Of a stretch of DNA of 64,000 nt, positions 33,786-43,040 are shown piece after piece. This DNA is from Terrimonas sp964445775. GTDB lineage: Bacteria; Bacteroidota; Bacteroidia; Chitinophagales; Chitinophagaceae. How positions within the stretch are numbered: position 1 is the stretch's first letter; each line of letters starts with the position of its first letter. The stretch spans positions 17,482 through 81,481 of the forward strand of contig CAYUMH010000007.1 in assembly GCA_964445775.1 (NCBI GenBank), in the 5' to 3' direction. The notes below the pieces were generated by a model. It had not been told where the DNA came from. It did not search any database and saw only the letters and a program-made list of their open reading frames with translations. Made by a program: the position numbers and the translations under genes.

Positions 33786-35189
33786 TTAGCCTTCCCATTC
33801 GGTATGGAATACACCGGGTTTATCAATACGTTCGTAAGTATGCGCACCAAAGAAATCACGCTGTGCCTGTATTAAATTAGCCGACAGTTTTTCGCTGGTG
33901 ATGGCATCAAAATAATGCAATGCAGAAGATAGCGCTGCAACAGGAATATCATTTTCCAGGGCAATGGCCAATACCTGTTTTACATCATTACGCAGGGTGG
34001 TGAATAATGGCTGGAACACCGGTGATGAAATAATATTCACCAGGTTATTATCCTCTACATAGGCTTTACGCAGATCGCCCAGCATGGCCGAACGGATAAT
34101 ACAACCGCCTTTCCAGATCTTTACCACTTCCGGCAAAGGAATGGCATAATTATACGCTTCGGAAGCAACTTTTAATAAATGTAATCCCTGTGCATAAGCT
34201 ATTAAAAAGCCAAAATGCAGTGCACTTTTTGAAAGCGTGATCAGCAACTCTTTTTCAATGGGGGTCACATTATCAGGTAAGTTATACAAGCGGCTATTGC
34301 TTACCCGCTGGTCTTTTAAAGCCGATATATAGCGCATGGTTACCGCAATATCAATAGTAGGCAGTGGTACATTCAGGTCCATCGCGTTTTGACTGGTCCA
34401 CATACCCGTACCTTTTTGTTTGGCTTTGTCCAGTATCATATCTACCAGGTCATTCCCTGTTTCCGGATCTTTTTGTTTAAACACCGCTGCGGTAATTTCT
34501 ACCAGGAAGGATTGCAGCTCGGCCTTATTCCAGGCATCAAATGCCAGGTGCAGCTCGTTATTGGATAGTTCACCGGCTTTTTTCAATACGGCATATATTT
34601 CACTGATCAGCTGCATCATGGCATATTCAATACCATTGTGGACCATTTTGGTATAATGGCCTGCAGCCTTGTTGCCCATATAAGCCACACAGGGGCCTTC
34701 ATCACTCTTGGCTGCAATGGCTTCTAATATTTCTTTTACCAGCTCATAACTCTCTATATTACCGCCAGGCATCATACTGGGGCCTCTGCGGGCTCCTTCT
34801 TCGCCCCCGCTTACACCCATGCCTATAAAATGAACGCCTGAGCTTTGCAGCATATCATAACGCCTGTCGGTATCGGTAAAATGGGTATTGCCACCGTCAA
34901 TAATAATATCGCCTTTTTCTACCAACGGCATCAATTCGGTAAGTACACTGTCAACAATTTTACCGGCCGGCACTAATAACATAATAATACGGGGAGTAGC
35001 CAGGTGGCTTAAAAATTCGGGCAGGCTTTCCGCGGCCGTTACCTTTAACGCACCTGCTTCGGCCAGTAACCGCTTCTGCTGGTCCACATTGGGATCGTAC
35101 CCGCATACCTCGTATCCATGGTCGGCTACGTTTAACAATAAATTACGGCCCATGGTGCCTAAGCCTATCATACCAAAATGTGCTGCCAT
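33786..35189 (-). CDS. gnd: 6-phosphogluconate dehydrogenase, decarboxylating
   Basis: The 467-aa enzyme converts 6-phosphogluconate to ribulose-5-phosphate. Motifs: MIGLGTMGRNLLLN (NADP-binding, with GLGTMG), DGGNTHFTDTDRR, GMGVSGGEEGARRGPSMMPGG, and the substrate-binding GHYTKMVHNGIEY. Length is standard for the short homodimeric form. It is the first gene of the gnd-zwf-pgl cluster, which together covers all three steps of the oxidative branch. Confidence 0.97.
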   Translation of the reverse strand: MAAHFGMIGLGTMGRNLLLNVADHGYEVCGYDPNVDQQKRLLAEAGALKVTAAESLPEFLSHLATPRIIMLLVPAGKIVDSVLTELMPLVEKGDIIIDGGNTHFTDTDRRYDMLQSSGVHFIGMGVSGGEEGARRGPSMMPGGNIESYELVKEILEAIAAKSDEGPCVAYMGNKAAGHYTKMVHNGIEYAMMQLISEIYAVLKKAGELSNNELHLAFDAWNKAELQSFLVEITAAVFKQKDPETGNDLVDMILDKAKQKGTGMWTSQNAMDLNVPLPTIDIAVTMRYISALKDQRVSNSRLYNLPDNVTPIEKELLITLSKSALHFGFLIAYAQGLHLLKVASEAYNYAIPLPEVVKIWKGGCIIRSAMLGDLRKAYVEDNNLVNIISSPVFQPLFTTLRNDVKQVLAIALENDIPVAALSSALHYFDAITSEKLSANLIQAQRDFFGAHTYERIDKPGVFHTEWEG

Positions 35190-35266
35190 ATCTGAAATTT
35201 AGGTGCGAAGTTAGGCATATATCCGATTGCTGTTTTATACAGGATAAGTTGTGAAAAAAACTATTA

Positions 35267-35305
35267 CAAAAAAAGCCCCGCTCCTGACCGGAAACGGGGC
35301 TGTAT
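35267..35305 (-). terminator. Terminator after tonB3
   Basis: On the minus strand AGCCCCG (35301-35295), 14-base loop, CGGGGCT (35280-35274), then TTTTTTT. Confidence 0.9.
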
Positions 35306-35328
35306 ACCAACAATAAAGAAAACTGCCT

Positions 35329-36159
35329 TTATGGTTCTACCACAAAAGTGATAGGCTGTTTACGGTAGGCTTTTACAGCCCGGCCGTTCTGGTTAGCGGG
35401 ATTCCATTTGGTGGCCTTCCGCAATACCCGCATGGCTTCTTCCTCCATACCAAAGCCATGTGCTGTCAGGGCCTTAATATCGCTTACCTTACCCTCTTTA
35501 TCTACAATAAATTGCAGATAGACCGTATACCGGCCGGGAGCGGCGTTATTATCAATTGGTACATCGGGATGGAGGTTGCGCCTTAAAAAACGTTCCCATT
35601 CTTTTGCTCCGCCGGGAAATTCGGCTTCAACTTCTACTTTTCCGCCCCAGATCGCTTCATCCGGATTTTCCTTCTTATCCTCAATAACCTGGATTTTGTT
35701 GATTGCAGGTGGTGGAATAGCCGTATTCGTAAAATCAACTCCTTCCAGGTCCATATTGCCAATTTGCGCTCCATCAAAATCAGCTTGTTCAGGTGGTGTT
35801 TTTTTAACAAGATCATCGTCCACTACTACCGGTGTTAAATACTCCACCGCTTTTATCTGTGGTGGTTCAACAGGTGCTGGAGGAGGTGGCGGTGGTATCT
35901 CTTTGGGAGGTTCCACGTCTTCTATATAATTACTTATCATTATATCCGGACTCACATTTGCGGCCAGCTCCGGCTCATTGCTTTTGGCTAATACAGTTGT
36001 TGCCCCAATAAATAAACCGATGGCCGCACCGGCAATACATAAAGCCTTAATGATACGTTTATCGTAACTGCGCCTTAATTCATACGCACCGTATACTTTA
36101 TTCCGGTCATCGAATAAAATATCCAGGAAATCTGATTGTAAAATTTTGTTTGATTCCAT
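35329..36159 (-). CDS. TonB family energy transducer (tonB3)
   Basis: The 276-aa protein has the Bacteroidota TonB layout: cytoplasmic start with FDDRNKVYGAYELRRSYDKR, one membrane helix (about 38-58), a proline-rich periplasmic span (PPKEIPPPPPPAPVEPP), and a C-terminal TonB domain with FPGGAKEWERFL, RYTVYLQFIVDKEGKVSD and KATKWNPANQNGR. It couples the proton motive force from ExbBD to outer-membrane transporters. It is the more divergent of three paralogues here and pairs with its own exbD, 35 bp upstream. Confidence 0.92.
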   Translation of the reverse strand: MESNKILQSDFLDILFDDRNKVYGAYELRRSYDKRIIKALCIAGAAIGLFIGATTVLAKSNEPELAANVSPDIMISNYIEDVEPPKEIPPPPPPAPVEPPQIKAVEYLTPVVVDDDLVKKTPPEQADFDGAQIGNMDLEGVDFTNTAIPPPAINKIQVIEDKKENPDEAIWGGKVEVEAEFPGGAKEWERFLRRNLHPDVPIDNNAAPGRYTVYLQFIVDKEGKVSDIKALTAHGFGMEEEAMRVLRKATKWNPANQNGRAVKAYRKQPITFVVEP

Positions 36160-36194
36160 GATCGTAGTTTTTGGTTAATAAAAAATGAGTGTTA

Positions 36195-36773
36195 TTAGTA
36201 ACTGGGCAGTTTTTCTGTTTCCTCCAGTGTGATCTTTGCCAGGGAATAACGCAGTACCCGGTTGATGGTCATTTCGTCCAGTATATTCACCACTGTTTTA
36301 TAGGCAGCCGTTTTACCCGGCTTTATCAATACAAAAAAATCCTCCTGCCGGCAATCTTTTATATCCTGGCTATTCAAAGCCTTTGCCTGTTCACAAGCCA
36401 GGTTGGGTTTATACCTGGCTTCCACTTCCCTTTTCTTATCCATGATAACTTTCCTGATATCTCCTGTAGTAGCATTATATATACGGGTAGTGTCTTTCAG
36501 CTCTCCCTGGTAATAATATATGGCTTCGTCTTTCCCCAGCAGGATGGTCAATGCACCGGTCTGCTTCACCTTCGTTATAGGACCGTCTTTAGGCATTACC
36601 AAATCCATGGTAACAGGCTCATTCATGGTAGCCGTAAAAATGAAAAAGGTGATGAGTAAAAAAGCAAGATCTACCATCGGGGTCATGTCTACTTTTGTAG
36701 GCAATACTTTCCGGCCTTTCACGCCTTTTGTTTTCCGGGTAGTGCCGGCATCCATATTAGTAAGCTGTGCCAT
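36195..36773 (-). CDS. ExbD/TolR family biopolymer transporter (exbD3)
   Basis: 192 aa from the ATG at 36773 (13 more codons are open upstream). A short cytoplasmic part, then one helix with the essential Asp: VDMTPMVDLAFLLITFFIFTA. The periplasmic domain carries two cysteines (NLACEQAK and DCRQEDFFV), also conserved in exbD2, that could form a disulfide. It forms the proton channel stator with ExbB and works with TonB. It is followed by tonB3 in the same transcript, the two forming a duplicated exbD-tonB cassette without its own exbB. Confidence 0.92.
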   Translation of the reverse strand: MAQLTNMDAGTTRKTKGVKGRKVLPTKVDMTPMVDLAFLLITFFIFTATMNEPVTMDLVMPKDGPITKVKQTGALTILLGKDEAIYYYQGELKDTTRIYNATTGDIRKVIMDKKREVEARYKPNLACEQAKALNSQDIKDCRQEDFFVLIKPGKTAAYKTVVNILDEMTINRVLRYSLAKITLEETEKLPSY

Positions 36774-37080
36774 AGTTTTAGTTTTGTACAGGCATAACAC
36801 AGCCGGTAGCATGGTTTGTTACCAGGCCGGTTTACCTGTTTGTTTACATAATAAATGAAAAAGGAATAAATTATAACGGATATGTATTGACCGTCAATAG
36901 AAGCTTCTATTTATAAGATGTAGAAACAGTTAAATTTCCATACCAAAATATTAAAAACTAAAGTATATTTTAATATGCCTGTAAACACTTTGCATACCTG
37001 CAGCTGGTATATGACTAACCGCGTGTGTACAAAAAAAGCCCCTGTTATAAACAGGGGCTTTTAAATAAATTCAGGTACCA
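36774..37080. other. 307-bp region between duplicated exbD-tonB cassettes
   Basis: It holds the terminator of tonB2 (37031-37062) and presumably the promoter for exbD3; no clear -7 element was recognised. It is AT-rich at 36850-37000. Confidence 0.5.
37031..37062 (-). terminator. Terminator after tonB2
   Basis: GCCCCTGTT (37038-37046) and AACAGGGGC (37050-37058) around ATA; T-run on the minus strand. The arm GCCCCTGT is shared with the terminator after tonB1. Confidence 0.9.
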
Positions 37081-37902
37081 TTATTCCTGCTCTACAACAA
37101 ACGTAATAGGCTGTTTACGGTATGCTTTTACAGCACGGCCATTCTGGTTAGCGGGCGTCCACTTGGTGGCCTTTCTTAATACACGAATAGCCTCCTGTTC
37201 CATACCAAAACCATGAGCAGTAATAGGTTTCATATCACTTACAACACCTTCTTTATCCACTACAAACTGTATTACAACCGTATACCTTCCACTGGGTGCA
37301 CTATTATCTATAGGAACATTCGCATCAAGGTTTCTTTTTAAAAAATTCTCCCAGGCCCGTGGCCCGCCCGGAAACGCAGCTTCCATTTCCACTTTTTCAT
37401 ATATCTCGGGCTCTACCACTTTTTTCTCTTCAATGATCTCTTTCCCCTGGTCAATTACCGGAGGTACCGCAATGTTTAAATCTTTGATACCTTCCTGGTC
37501 AGCTACATCAATTTTTACATCTTTTAATTCCTCATTACTGGGAGGTGGTGTTTTTACCAGTTCATCTTTTACCACTTCCGGTGGTGTAAATTGTCTCATT
37601 TCAATTTTAGGAGGGTCTACTTTTACAGGAGGCGGAAGTTCTTCCACGGGTTTTTCTATCTCTTCCTTAATATCCTGTATCGTCATCTCCTCTTTTACTG
37701 CCAGGTTTACGTCCTCCTCCTTAGCAGAGTTTGCTATCACTACACCTGCAAAGATTAATAAGCCTAAAGAGAAGGTAATTACCAGCGCCAGGCTAATACG
37801 TTTATTATAGGTTTTACGCAAATTGTAAGCCCCATATTCTTTGTTACGGTTTGCAAAAACCAGGTCTAGTAAACTGGTCGATAAAATACGGTTATTGTCC
37901 AT
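37081..37902 (-). CDS. TonB family energy transducer (tonB2)
   Basis: The 273-aa protein is closely similar to the product of the adjacent tonB1 gene: FANRNKEYGAYNLRKTYNKR at the N terminus, one membrane helix, a Pro/Glu/Lys-rich spacer and C-terminal AAFPGGPRAWENFLKR, VVIQFVVDKEGVVSD and KATKWTPANQNGR. It couples inner-membrane energy to outer-membrane receptors. Compared with tonB1 the proline stretch is shorter (EELPPPVKVDPP). A terminator on either side suggests it can be expressed apart from tonB1. Confidence 0.93.
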   Translation of the reverse strand: MDNNRILSTSLLDLVFANRNKEYGAYNLRKTYNKRISLALVITFSLGLLIFAGVVIANSAKEEDVNLAVKEEMTIQDIKEEIEKPVEELPPPVKVDPPKIEMRQFTPPEVVKDELVKTPPPSNEELKDVKIDVADQEGIKDLNIAVPPVIDQGKEIIEEKKVVEPEIYEKVEMEAAFPGGPRAWENFLKRNLDANVPIDNSAPSGRYTVVIQFVVDKEGVVSDMKPITAHGFGMEQEAIRVLRKATKWTPANQNGRAVKAYRKQPITFVVEQE

Positions 37903-37994
37903 TGTTGATTTTGTTTACACCTATGGTGCATGACAATCGCCGTTTCCATAAAAAACAATTTATTTAATATGTTTTCCTTAAAAAACAGTGCATA

Positions 37995-38027
37995 AAAAAG
38001 CCCCTGTAAAAAATACAGGGGCTTTTT
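37995..38027 (-). terminator. Terminator after tonB1
   Basis: GCCCCTGTA (38000-38008) and TACAGGGGC (38014-38022), flanked by A5 and T5 so that it works on both strands. Confidence 0.9.
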
Positions 38028-38045
38028 ATAATTAATAAGTTAATC

Positions 38046-38870
38046 TTATTCTTGTTCTACCACAAAGGTAATAGGTTGTTTACGGTAAGCTTTTACTGCA
38101 CGGCCATTCTGGTTAGCAGGTGTCCATTTTGTTGCTTTTTTCAACACACGGATCGCTTCCTGTTCCATACCAAAACCATGAGAAGTAATAGGTTTCAGAT
38201 CACTTACGTTACCTTCCTTGTCCACTACGAACTGGATGTAAACAGTGTATCTTCCACCCGGAGCGCCATTGTCAACCGGTACGTTCGCATCAAGGTTTCT
38301 TCTTAAGAAGTTTTCCCATGCTTTAGGTCCACCGGGGAACTGGGCTTCCACTTCCACTTTTTCGTAGATCTCAGGTTCAACCACTTTTTTCTCTTCAATG
38401 ATCTCTTTACCCTGGTCAATTACCGGGGGTACCGCAATGTTTAAATCTTTGATACCTTCCTGGTTAACTACGTCAATTTTTACTTCCTTTAAATCTTCCT
38501 GGGCCGGAGGAGGAGTTTTAACCTCTTCGTCTTTTACTACCTCGGGAGGAGTAAAGGCCTTCATTTCAATTTTAGGAGGGTCCACTTTTGGCGGTGGCGG
38601 TGGCGGCGGTTCAAGCGGTTTTTCTTCTTCCTGCTTGATGTCCTGGATCGTCATCTCTTCTTTTACTACCAGATTAGTGTTATCTTCTTTGGCAGAGTTA
38701 GCTATAACCACACCTATAAAGGCCAGTAAAGCTATAGAACAGGTAACTATCAGCGCCAGCCAAATGCGTTTATTGTAAGTCTTACGCAAATCGTAAGCTC
38801 CATACTCTTTGTTCCGGTTTTCAAAAACCAGGTCCAATAAGTTGGATGATAAAATTTTATTGGCGTCCAT
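38046..38870 (-). CDS. TonB family energy transducer (tonB1)
   Basis: The 274-aa protein has the same architecture as tonB2 and tonB3: FENRNKEYGAYDLRKTYNKR, membrane helix around 35-55, an EEEKPLEPPPPPPPKVDPP spacer and a C-terminal TonB domain with EAQFPGGPKAWENFLRR, IQFVVDKEGNVSD and a final PITFVVEQE. It lies 59 bp downstream of exbD2 and is the fourth gene of exbB-exbD1-exbD2-tonB1. It is very similar to tonB2 over nearly its full length, including the DVxNQEGIKDLNIAVPP stretch, so the two arose by tandem duplication. Confidence 0.94.
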   Translation of the reverse strand: MDANKILSSNLLDLVFENRNKEYGAYDLRKTYNKRIWLALIVTCSIALLAFIGVVIANSAKEDNTNLVVKEEMTIQDIKQEEEKPLEPPPPPPPKVDPPKIEMKAFTPPEVVKDEEVKTPPPAQEDLKEVKIDVVNQEGIKDLNIAVPPVIDQGKEIIEEKKVVEPEIYEKVEVEAQFPGGPKAWENFLRRNLDANVPVDNGAPGGRYTVYIQFVVDKEGNVSDLKPITSHGFGMEQEAIRVLKKATKWTPANQNGRAVKAYRKQPITFVVEQE

Positions 38871-38929
38871 TGCTAATTTGTTTATAAATATGATGCATTA
38901 AGGTCCTACTTTCAATAAAAAAGTTTCAC

Positions 38930-39553
38930 CTATTTTATACCATTGGCGGCTTCTGTTGCTTTCACCATCTCGTTTTCAGTGTCTGCAATTTTAACAATTG
39001 CATAACGGTCAACACGATTGATGGTCATTTCGTCCAGCATATCCACCACATTTTTGTAACTGGCCTCATCATTTGGCTTAATAATTACAAAAAAGTCTTT
39101 CTGCCGGCAATCGGTAATTGGTTTACCTTTTGAAGCTTTTTCCTGCTCACATTCGGGGTCACGAACATAATTAGCCTCTACTTCACGCTTTTTCCTGATG
39201 ATCTCATCACGAATGCCTTTGTAAGTAGTTTGCTTAAACTGCTGAGAAGCAGTTTCCTGTTCTAATTTACCCTCGTAATAATAAACCTGGTCGCCTTTAC
39301 CTAAAAGAACGGTTAATGAGCCGGACTCTTTGGTTTTGGTTTTCTGGTCTTTATCGTCGGTATCTTTAGGCATGTTTAAGTCCAGGGTTGTAGGACTATT
39401 CATGGTTGCCGTAAAGATGAAGAAAGTGATCAGCAAAAAGGCCAGGTCCACCATCGGAGTCATATCCACCTTGGTAGACTGTTTTTTGGCTTTTTTAACG
39501 CCCGGGCCTTTTTTGTGGCCGCCACCATCTCCACCGGTATCTAAACTTGCCAT
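38930..39553 (-). CDS. ExbD/TolR family biopolymer transporter (exbD2)
   Basis: 207 aa. A glycine/lysine-rich cytoplasmic start (DGGGHKKGPGVKKAKKQ) precedes the helix VDMTPMVDLAFLLITFFIFTA with the channel Asp. The periplasmic domain has PECEQEKASKGKPITDCRQK with two cysteines, matching exbD3, and VDMLDEMTINRVDRYA. It acts in the ExbB-ExbD motor that powers TonB. It is 48 bp downstream of exbD1. Confidence 0.93.
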   Translation of the reverse strand: MASLDTGGDGGGHKKGPGVKKAKKQSTKVDMTPMVDLAFLLITFFIFTATMNSPTTLDLNMPKDTDDKDQKTKTKESGSLTVLLGKGDQVYYYEGKLEQETASQQFKQTTYKGIRDEIIRKKREVEANYVRDPECEQEKASKGKPITDCRQKDFFVIIKPNDEASYKNVVDMLDEMTINRVDRYAIVKIADTENEMVKATEAANGIK

Positions 39554-39601
39554 TTTTTTAGCTTTAAACTGTTAAATAATAATCTAAGCGAACAGTGTTT
39601 A

Positions 39602-40273
39602 CTATTCTTTTTTCGCTTGTTGCTTTTGAAGTTTCCTGTAAACAGCTATTTCGCTGGTTCCGGGCGCTTCCTCAGGCATAGTAACCAGGTTATACTTGAA
39701 TATTTCATTCCTTTTTAAAGCGTCAATAACGGCTTTAAAAGTAGGGTAATGAGATTCATTATCACCTTTGATCATGAATACAAGTTTTTCACCTGCAAAT
39801 ACACGCTGGGCGGCACCAATCCAATAAACTAATTCATTGGTAGCTGAATCCAGAACTGGGATACCATCCTGAACAAAGTCTTTTTGTTTTTCAACCGGCA
39901 TGGCTAAATAACTTTTCAACTTGTTAAAGGGCATACCCACCATCGGACTGTTACGAAAAGTTAATTTTTCGTTTTCAGTCAGGTTCAGCTCTCTTACAGT
40001 ACTCACATCGTTTGCAATAGCATCTGCTTTACTCGCGTCACCTTTAGGTATTGCAGTAATGTAAACTTTGTTTTGTTTATCTATGCTTATCAGCATAGCA
40101 TTTTCATCAGGCAACTTATCAGCATTCACTGAGTTTGGTGTTGTAATAGGCACCGGCTCAGGCGTCTTAAACTTGGTTGCCATGATAAAGAAAGAGAGGA
40201 TCAGGAACCCAATATCCACAAACGGCGTCATGTCCGTATCGGTACTCTTTCTGGGTAATTTTACACTTGGCAT
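39602..40273 (-). CDS. ExbD/TolR family biopolymer transporter (exbD1)
   Basis: The 223-aa protein opens with MPSVKLPRKSTDTDMTPFVDIGF: a short basic start followed by the helix TPFVDIGFLILSFFIMATKF with the essential Asp. Unlike exbD2 and exbD3 it has no Cys pair in the periplasmic part, and a longer insertion with SVNADKLPDENAMLISIDKQ. The two ExbD types presumably form a heteromeric stator with ExbB. It lies 63 bp after exbB. Confidence 0.93.
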   Translation of the reverse strand: MPSVKLPRKSTDTDMTPFVDIGFLILSFFIMATKFKTPEPVPITTPNSVNADKLPDENAMLISIDKQNKVYITAIPKGDASKADAIANDVSTVRELNLTENEKLTFRNSPMVGMPFNKLKSYLAMPVEKQKDFVQDGIPVLDSATNELVYWIGAAQRVFAGEKLVFMIKGDNESHYPTFKAVIDALKRNEIFKYNLVTMPEEAPGTSEIAVYRKLQKQQAKKE

Positions 40274-40336
40274 TTTGTAATATGTTTTCTAGTTAAGATG
40301 ACAAATTCTGACTTTTCCATACAAATACTAAAAGTA

Positions 40337-41191
40337 TTATTTGTACAGAGAAGCAAAACTTTGAGTTAAGGTGAAACCAGACTCATCAATACCGTAAGTG
40401 ATATTGTCGATCTTAGTAGTCAACATGTTATACAGAATTAACGCGATAGCCGATGTACCGATACCTAAGGCAGTGTTATACAGGGCCTCAGAGATACCAA
40501 GCGCCAGGGCAGCCGGGTCACCACCACCTTCACTACCTAAGGCAGAGAATGAGTTAATCATACCAATTACCGTACCTAACAGGGCTACCAGGGTACCGCA
40601 CGATACGATCGTTGATAAAAACACCAGGTTTTTCTGTAACATAGGCAGTTCCAGGGCAGTAGCTTCTTCTACTTCTTTCTGAATAGCTATTACTTTCTGG
40701 TCAGTATCCAAACCTTGTTCAGTAATCATTTCTTTGTAACGACGTAAGCCGGCTTTCATTACATTAGCAACAGAACCTCTTTGTTTGTCGCATTCTGCCA
40801 AAGCAGCATCTACATTTTTGTTAGCCAGGTGATATTGTACTTTACGCACAAAATCAGAAATAGAACCTTTACCTAAAGCTTTACCAATAGTCAGGAACCT
40901 TTCAATTGCAAATACAAATACCATTAACAACATACCGATAAGGATAGGTACGATGATACCACCCTCATAAATCCTGTTTAAGGCTGTTTTAGGTTTTAAA
41001 TGGTGTGGCCAGAATCCGCCAGCCGGATCAGGTTGCTCAAATCCTGCAGGATCTCCAATAATAAAACGCCAGATGCAATAACCAGCAACAATACATGCAA
41101 TTGGTGCAATCCATGAAATGAGATTGCTGCTCTTTTTAGCCTGAACAGATGTTGTTGCCTTCGCTGTTGCAGTCGGTTTAGTCTCCGCCAT
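40337..41191 (-). CDS. exbB: MotA/TolQ/ExbB proton channel protein
   Basis: The 284-aa protein has an N-terminal helix (about 25-45), a second helix near VPILIGMLLMVFVFAIERFL, a long cytoplasmic loop (CDKQRGSVANVMKAGLRRY) and two C-terminal helices (LVFLSTIVSCGTLVALLGTVIGM and ALYNTALGIGTSAIALI), the standard ExbB topology. It is the proton channel of the TonB energising complex. First gene of exbB-exbD1-exbD2-tonB1; its promoter must lie in 41192-41407, where I see no definite -7 motif. Confidence 0.95.
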   Translation of the reverse strand: MAETKPTATAKATTSVQAKKSSNLISWIAPIACIVAGYCIWRFIIGDPAGFEQPDPAGGFWPHHLKPKTALNRIYEGGIIVPILIGMLLMVFVFAIERFLTIGKALGKGSISDFVRKVQYHLANKNVDAALAECDKQRGSVANVMKAGLRRYKEMITEQGLDTDQKVIAIQKEVEEATALELPMLQKNLVFLSTIVSCGTLVALLGTVIGMINSFSALGSEGGGDPAALALGISEALYNTALGIGTSAIALILYNMLTTKIDNITYGIDESGFTLTQSFASLYK

Positions 41192-41407
41192 GATCGTAGT
41201 TTTTTAGTGTTTTAATTTTAGTGAAATAAAAAAAAATTTAAATGAGCCTTATTCCGTTACAATGCTAATAAAAAAGTCAATACCTTAAACTTCTTGCCAG
41301 CACTTTTTCTTTATAAGGGGTTCAAGTTAAGGATTTTTTGAAAAGCAACAACTTTGTTGTCAATAATTTGATAAGAATTTCATCTTGGTCAATACAGGAC
41401 AATTATG

Positions 41408-42685
41408 CTACTCATATCGCAAAGCTTCTATAGGATTGAGTTTCCCGGCTTTTACAGCAGGGTATAACCCGGCTAATATGCCCACTATTGTGCATATTAA
41501 AATTCCATAAATAACCCATAACCAAGGCACTACAAAGCCCGTATTTAGTACAATTGAAAAAACATTACCCACCAAAACCCCCAGTATAATCCCAAAAACC
41601 GCACCCATACAGCTTATAATTACCGATTCCAGCAAAAACTGTCGGCGGATCATTTTACTTTTTCCCCCAATGGCTTTTACCAGGCCCACTTCCTTGGTCC
41701 GTTCCGATACCGATACCAGCATGATATTCATCAAACTGATAGCCGCTCCAATTAGGGTAATTAAACCGATCACAGTAGCCGATATGGTTAAGAAGCCCAG
41801 GCTGTTCATCGCTTTCTCCACAATACTATCGCTCCTGTCCAGTATAAAATTGCTTTCCTCCGTGGTATTCAGTTTCCTGATGGCCCTGAAAGCCCCTTCC
41901 GCCTCTCCCATAGCCGTTTTTAACTCGGGAATGCTGTTCACCATTACAGCCACGGCATACGAGTTACCCGATGGAAAATTGCGTTCCACATTCTGGTAAC
42001 TGGTAATGATCATATTATCGCGGCTAAACCCGAAAGACGATCCCCGGCTTTCCAGTACCCCCAATACCCGGTAAGGAATATTATTGATCCTGACCTGCTG
42101 GTTCACTGCCGACTGCACATTCTCGCCCAACAGGCGTTTGGCTACATCGTAGCCTAGTATACAAATATTCTGCCCGCTGTTAGCGTCTGTACGGTTCATA
42201 TTCCTCCCCGCCAGTAACTTAAAGCCGTTTAATAACAGGTAGTTTTCATCGGCCCCGTAAGCCATTACATTCGGGCCTGTTTTTTTACTGGCAAAGGATA
42301 CTATATTATTGCGCCCGCCAAATATGGACAGGCTTACATAGGCCGGGTATTCGTATTTTCTTACAAAAGCTTCTGCCTCTTCCTTCGTAATTCGTTTTCC
42401 GAGATTCGATTTCTTCTCTTTCTTGGCGCCTTTTTTCGAAACCGTCACGTCATCGCCGCCGCCTCCGCCAATACGTATATTACGTTCTTTAAACCTTATA
42501 CTGAACGCATTGGCACCCATGGTGGAGAAACTCTCCGAAAACTTCTGGTTCATGGCTTTAATGGCCGTAATAATGCCAATCAGGGCCATAATACCAAAAG
42601 CAATAATGGCCACCGTAATGCCCGTACGCAGTTTATTACCTGCTACGGTTTTAAATGCCAGCGAAAAAATACTGTTAAACTGCAT
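41408..42685 (-). CDS. MacB-like ABC transporter permease (FtsX family)
   Basis: 425 aa from the ATG at 42685 (a TTG two codons earlier is open). Topology: one N-terminal helix (ITVAIIAFGIMALIGIITAI), a large periplasmic MacB-PCD domain (about 45-290) with an unusual GGGGG/Lys-rich stretch (IGGGGGDDVTVSKKGAKKEKK), then three helices with FtsX motifs VSERTKEVGLVKAIG and LYPAVKAGKLNPIEALRYE. Such permeases usually act with a cytoplasmic ATPase and a periplasmic adaptor in tripartite export or lipoprotein mechanotransmission; neither partner is in the window. Confidence 0.93.
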   Translation of the reverse strand: MQFNSIFSLAFKTVAGNKLRTGITVAIIAFGIMALIGIITAIKAMNQKFSESFSTMGANAFSIRFKERNIRIGGGGGDDVTVSKKGAKKEKKSNLGKRITKEEAEAFVRKYEYPAYVSLSIFGGRNNIVSFASKKTGPNVMAYGADENYLLLNGFKLLAGRNMNRTDANSGQNICILGYDVAKRLLGENVQSAVNQQVRINNIPYRVLGVLESRGSSFGFSRDNMIITSYQNVERNFPSGNSYAVAVMVNSIPELKTAMGEAEGAFRAIRKLNTTEESNFILDRSDSIVEKAMNSLGFLTISATVIGLITLIGAAISLMNIMLVSVSERTKEVGLVKAIGGKSKMIRRQFLLESVIISCMGAVFGIILGVLVGNVFSIVLNTGFVVPWLWVIYGILICTIVGILAGLYPAVKAGKLNPIEALRYE

Positions 42686-43040
42686 AATCAATTCCTGCTT
42701 AGCTTGCTTTTTTATTGGGGGCTGTGGGCTTTGGTTCTCTTATCAGCTACTGTCCACCGCCTGTCTGCAATCCCCGGCTTTAAGGCCGGGCATTTCCGCC
42801 TAAGCGGTGCAGCCCTTCAGCTACCGGTCCTTATTCCGGCAACCCACCGAAGTTAGAAAAAAAAACATACGGTTGTCCGCTTATGTGTTGAATGGGAAAA
42901 GTTTTACCAAAAAACCGGTGAGCGGCTTTAATAAGTTAACCCTCCGTAACATTTTTATTTTTAAAAACTACGGGGTACTGAGGCAAAACTGTATACCACA
43001 GAGCAGGTAAATTTCTTACAACTTTAGTAACTTCCCCTTT
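42686..43040. other. 355-bp intergenic region with hairpins and repeat fragment A8
   Basis: Divergent promoter region of the permease and chitinase genes. It has a hairpin CCCGGC/GCCGGG (42774-42790), a smaller CCGC/GCGG, and a 20-bp fragment (42806-42825, minus) resembling GTAGCTGAAGGG of repeat copy A1. Confidence 0.5.
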
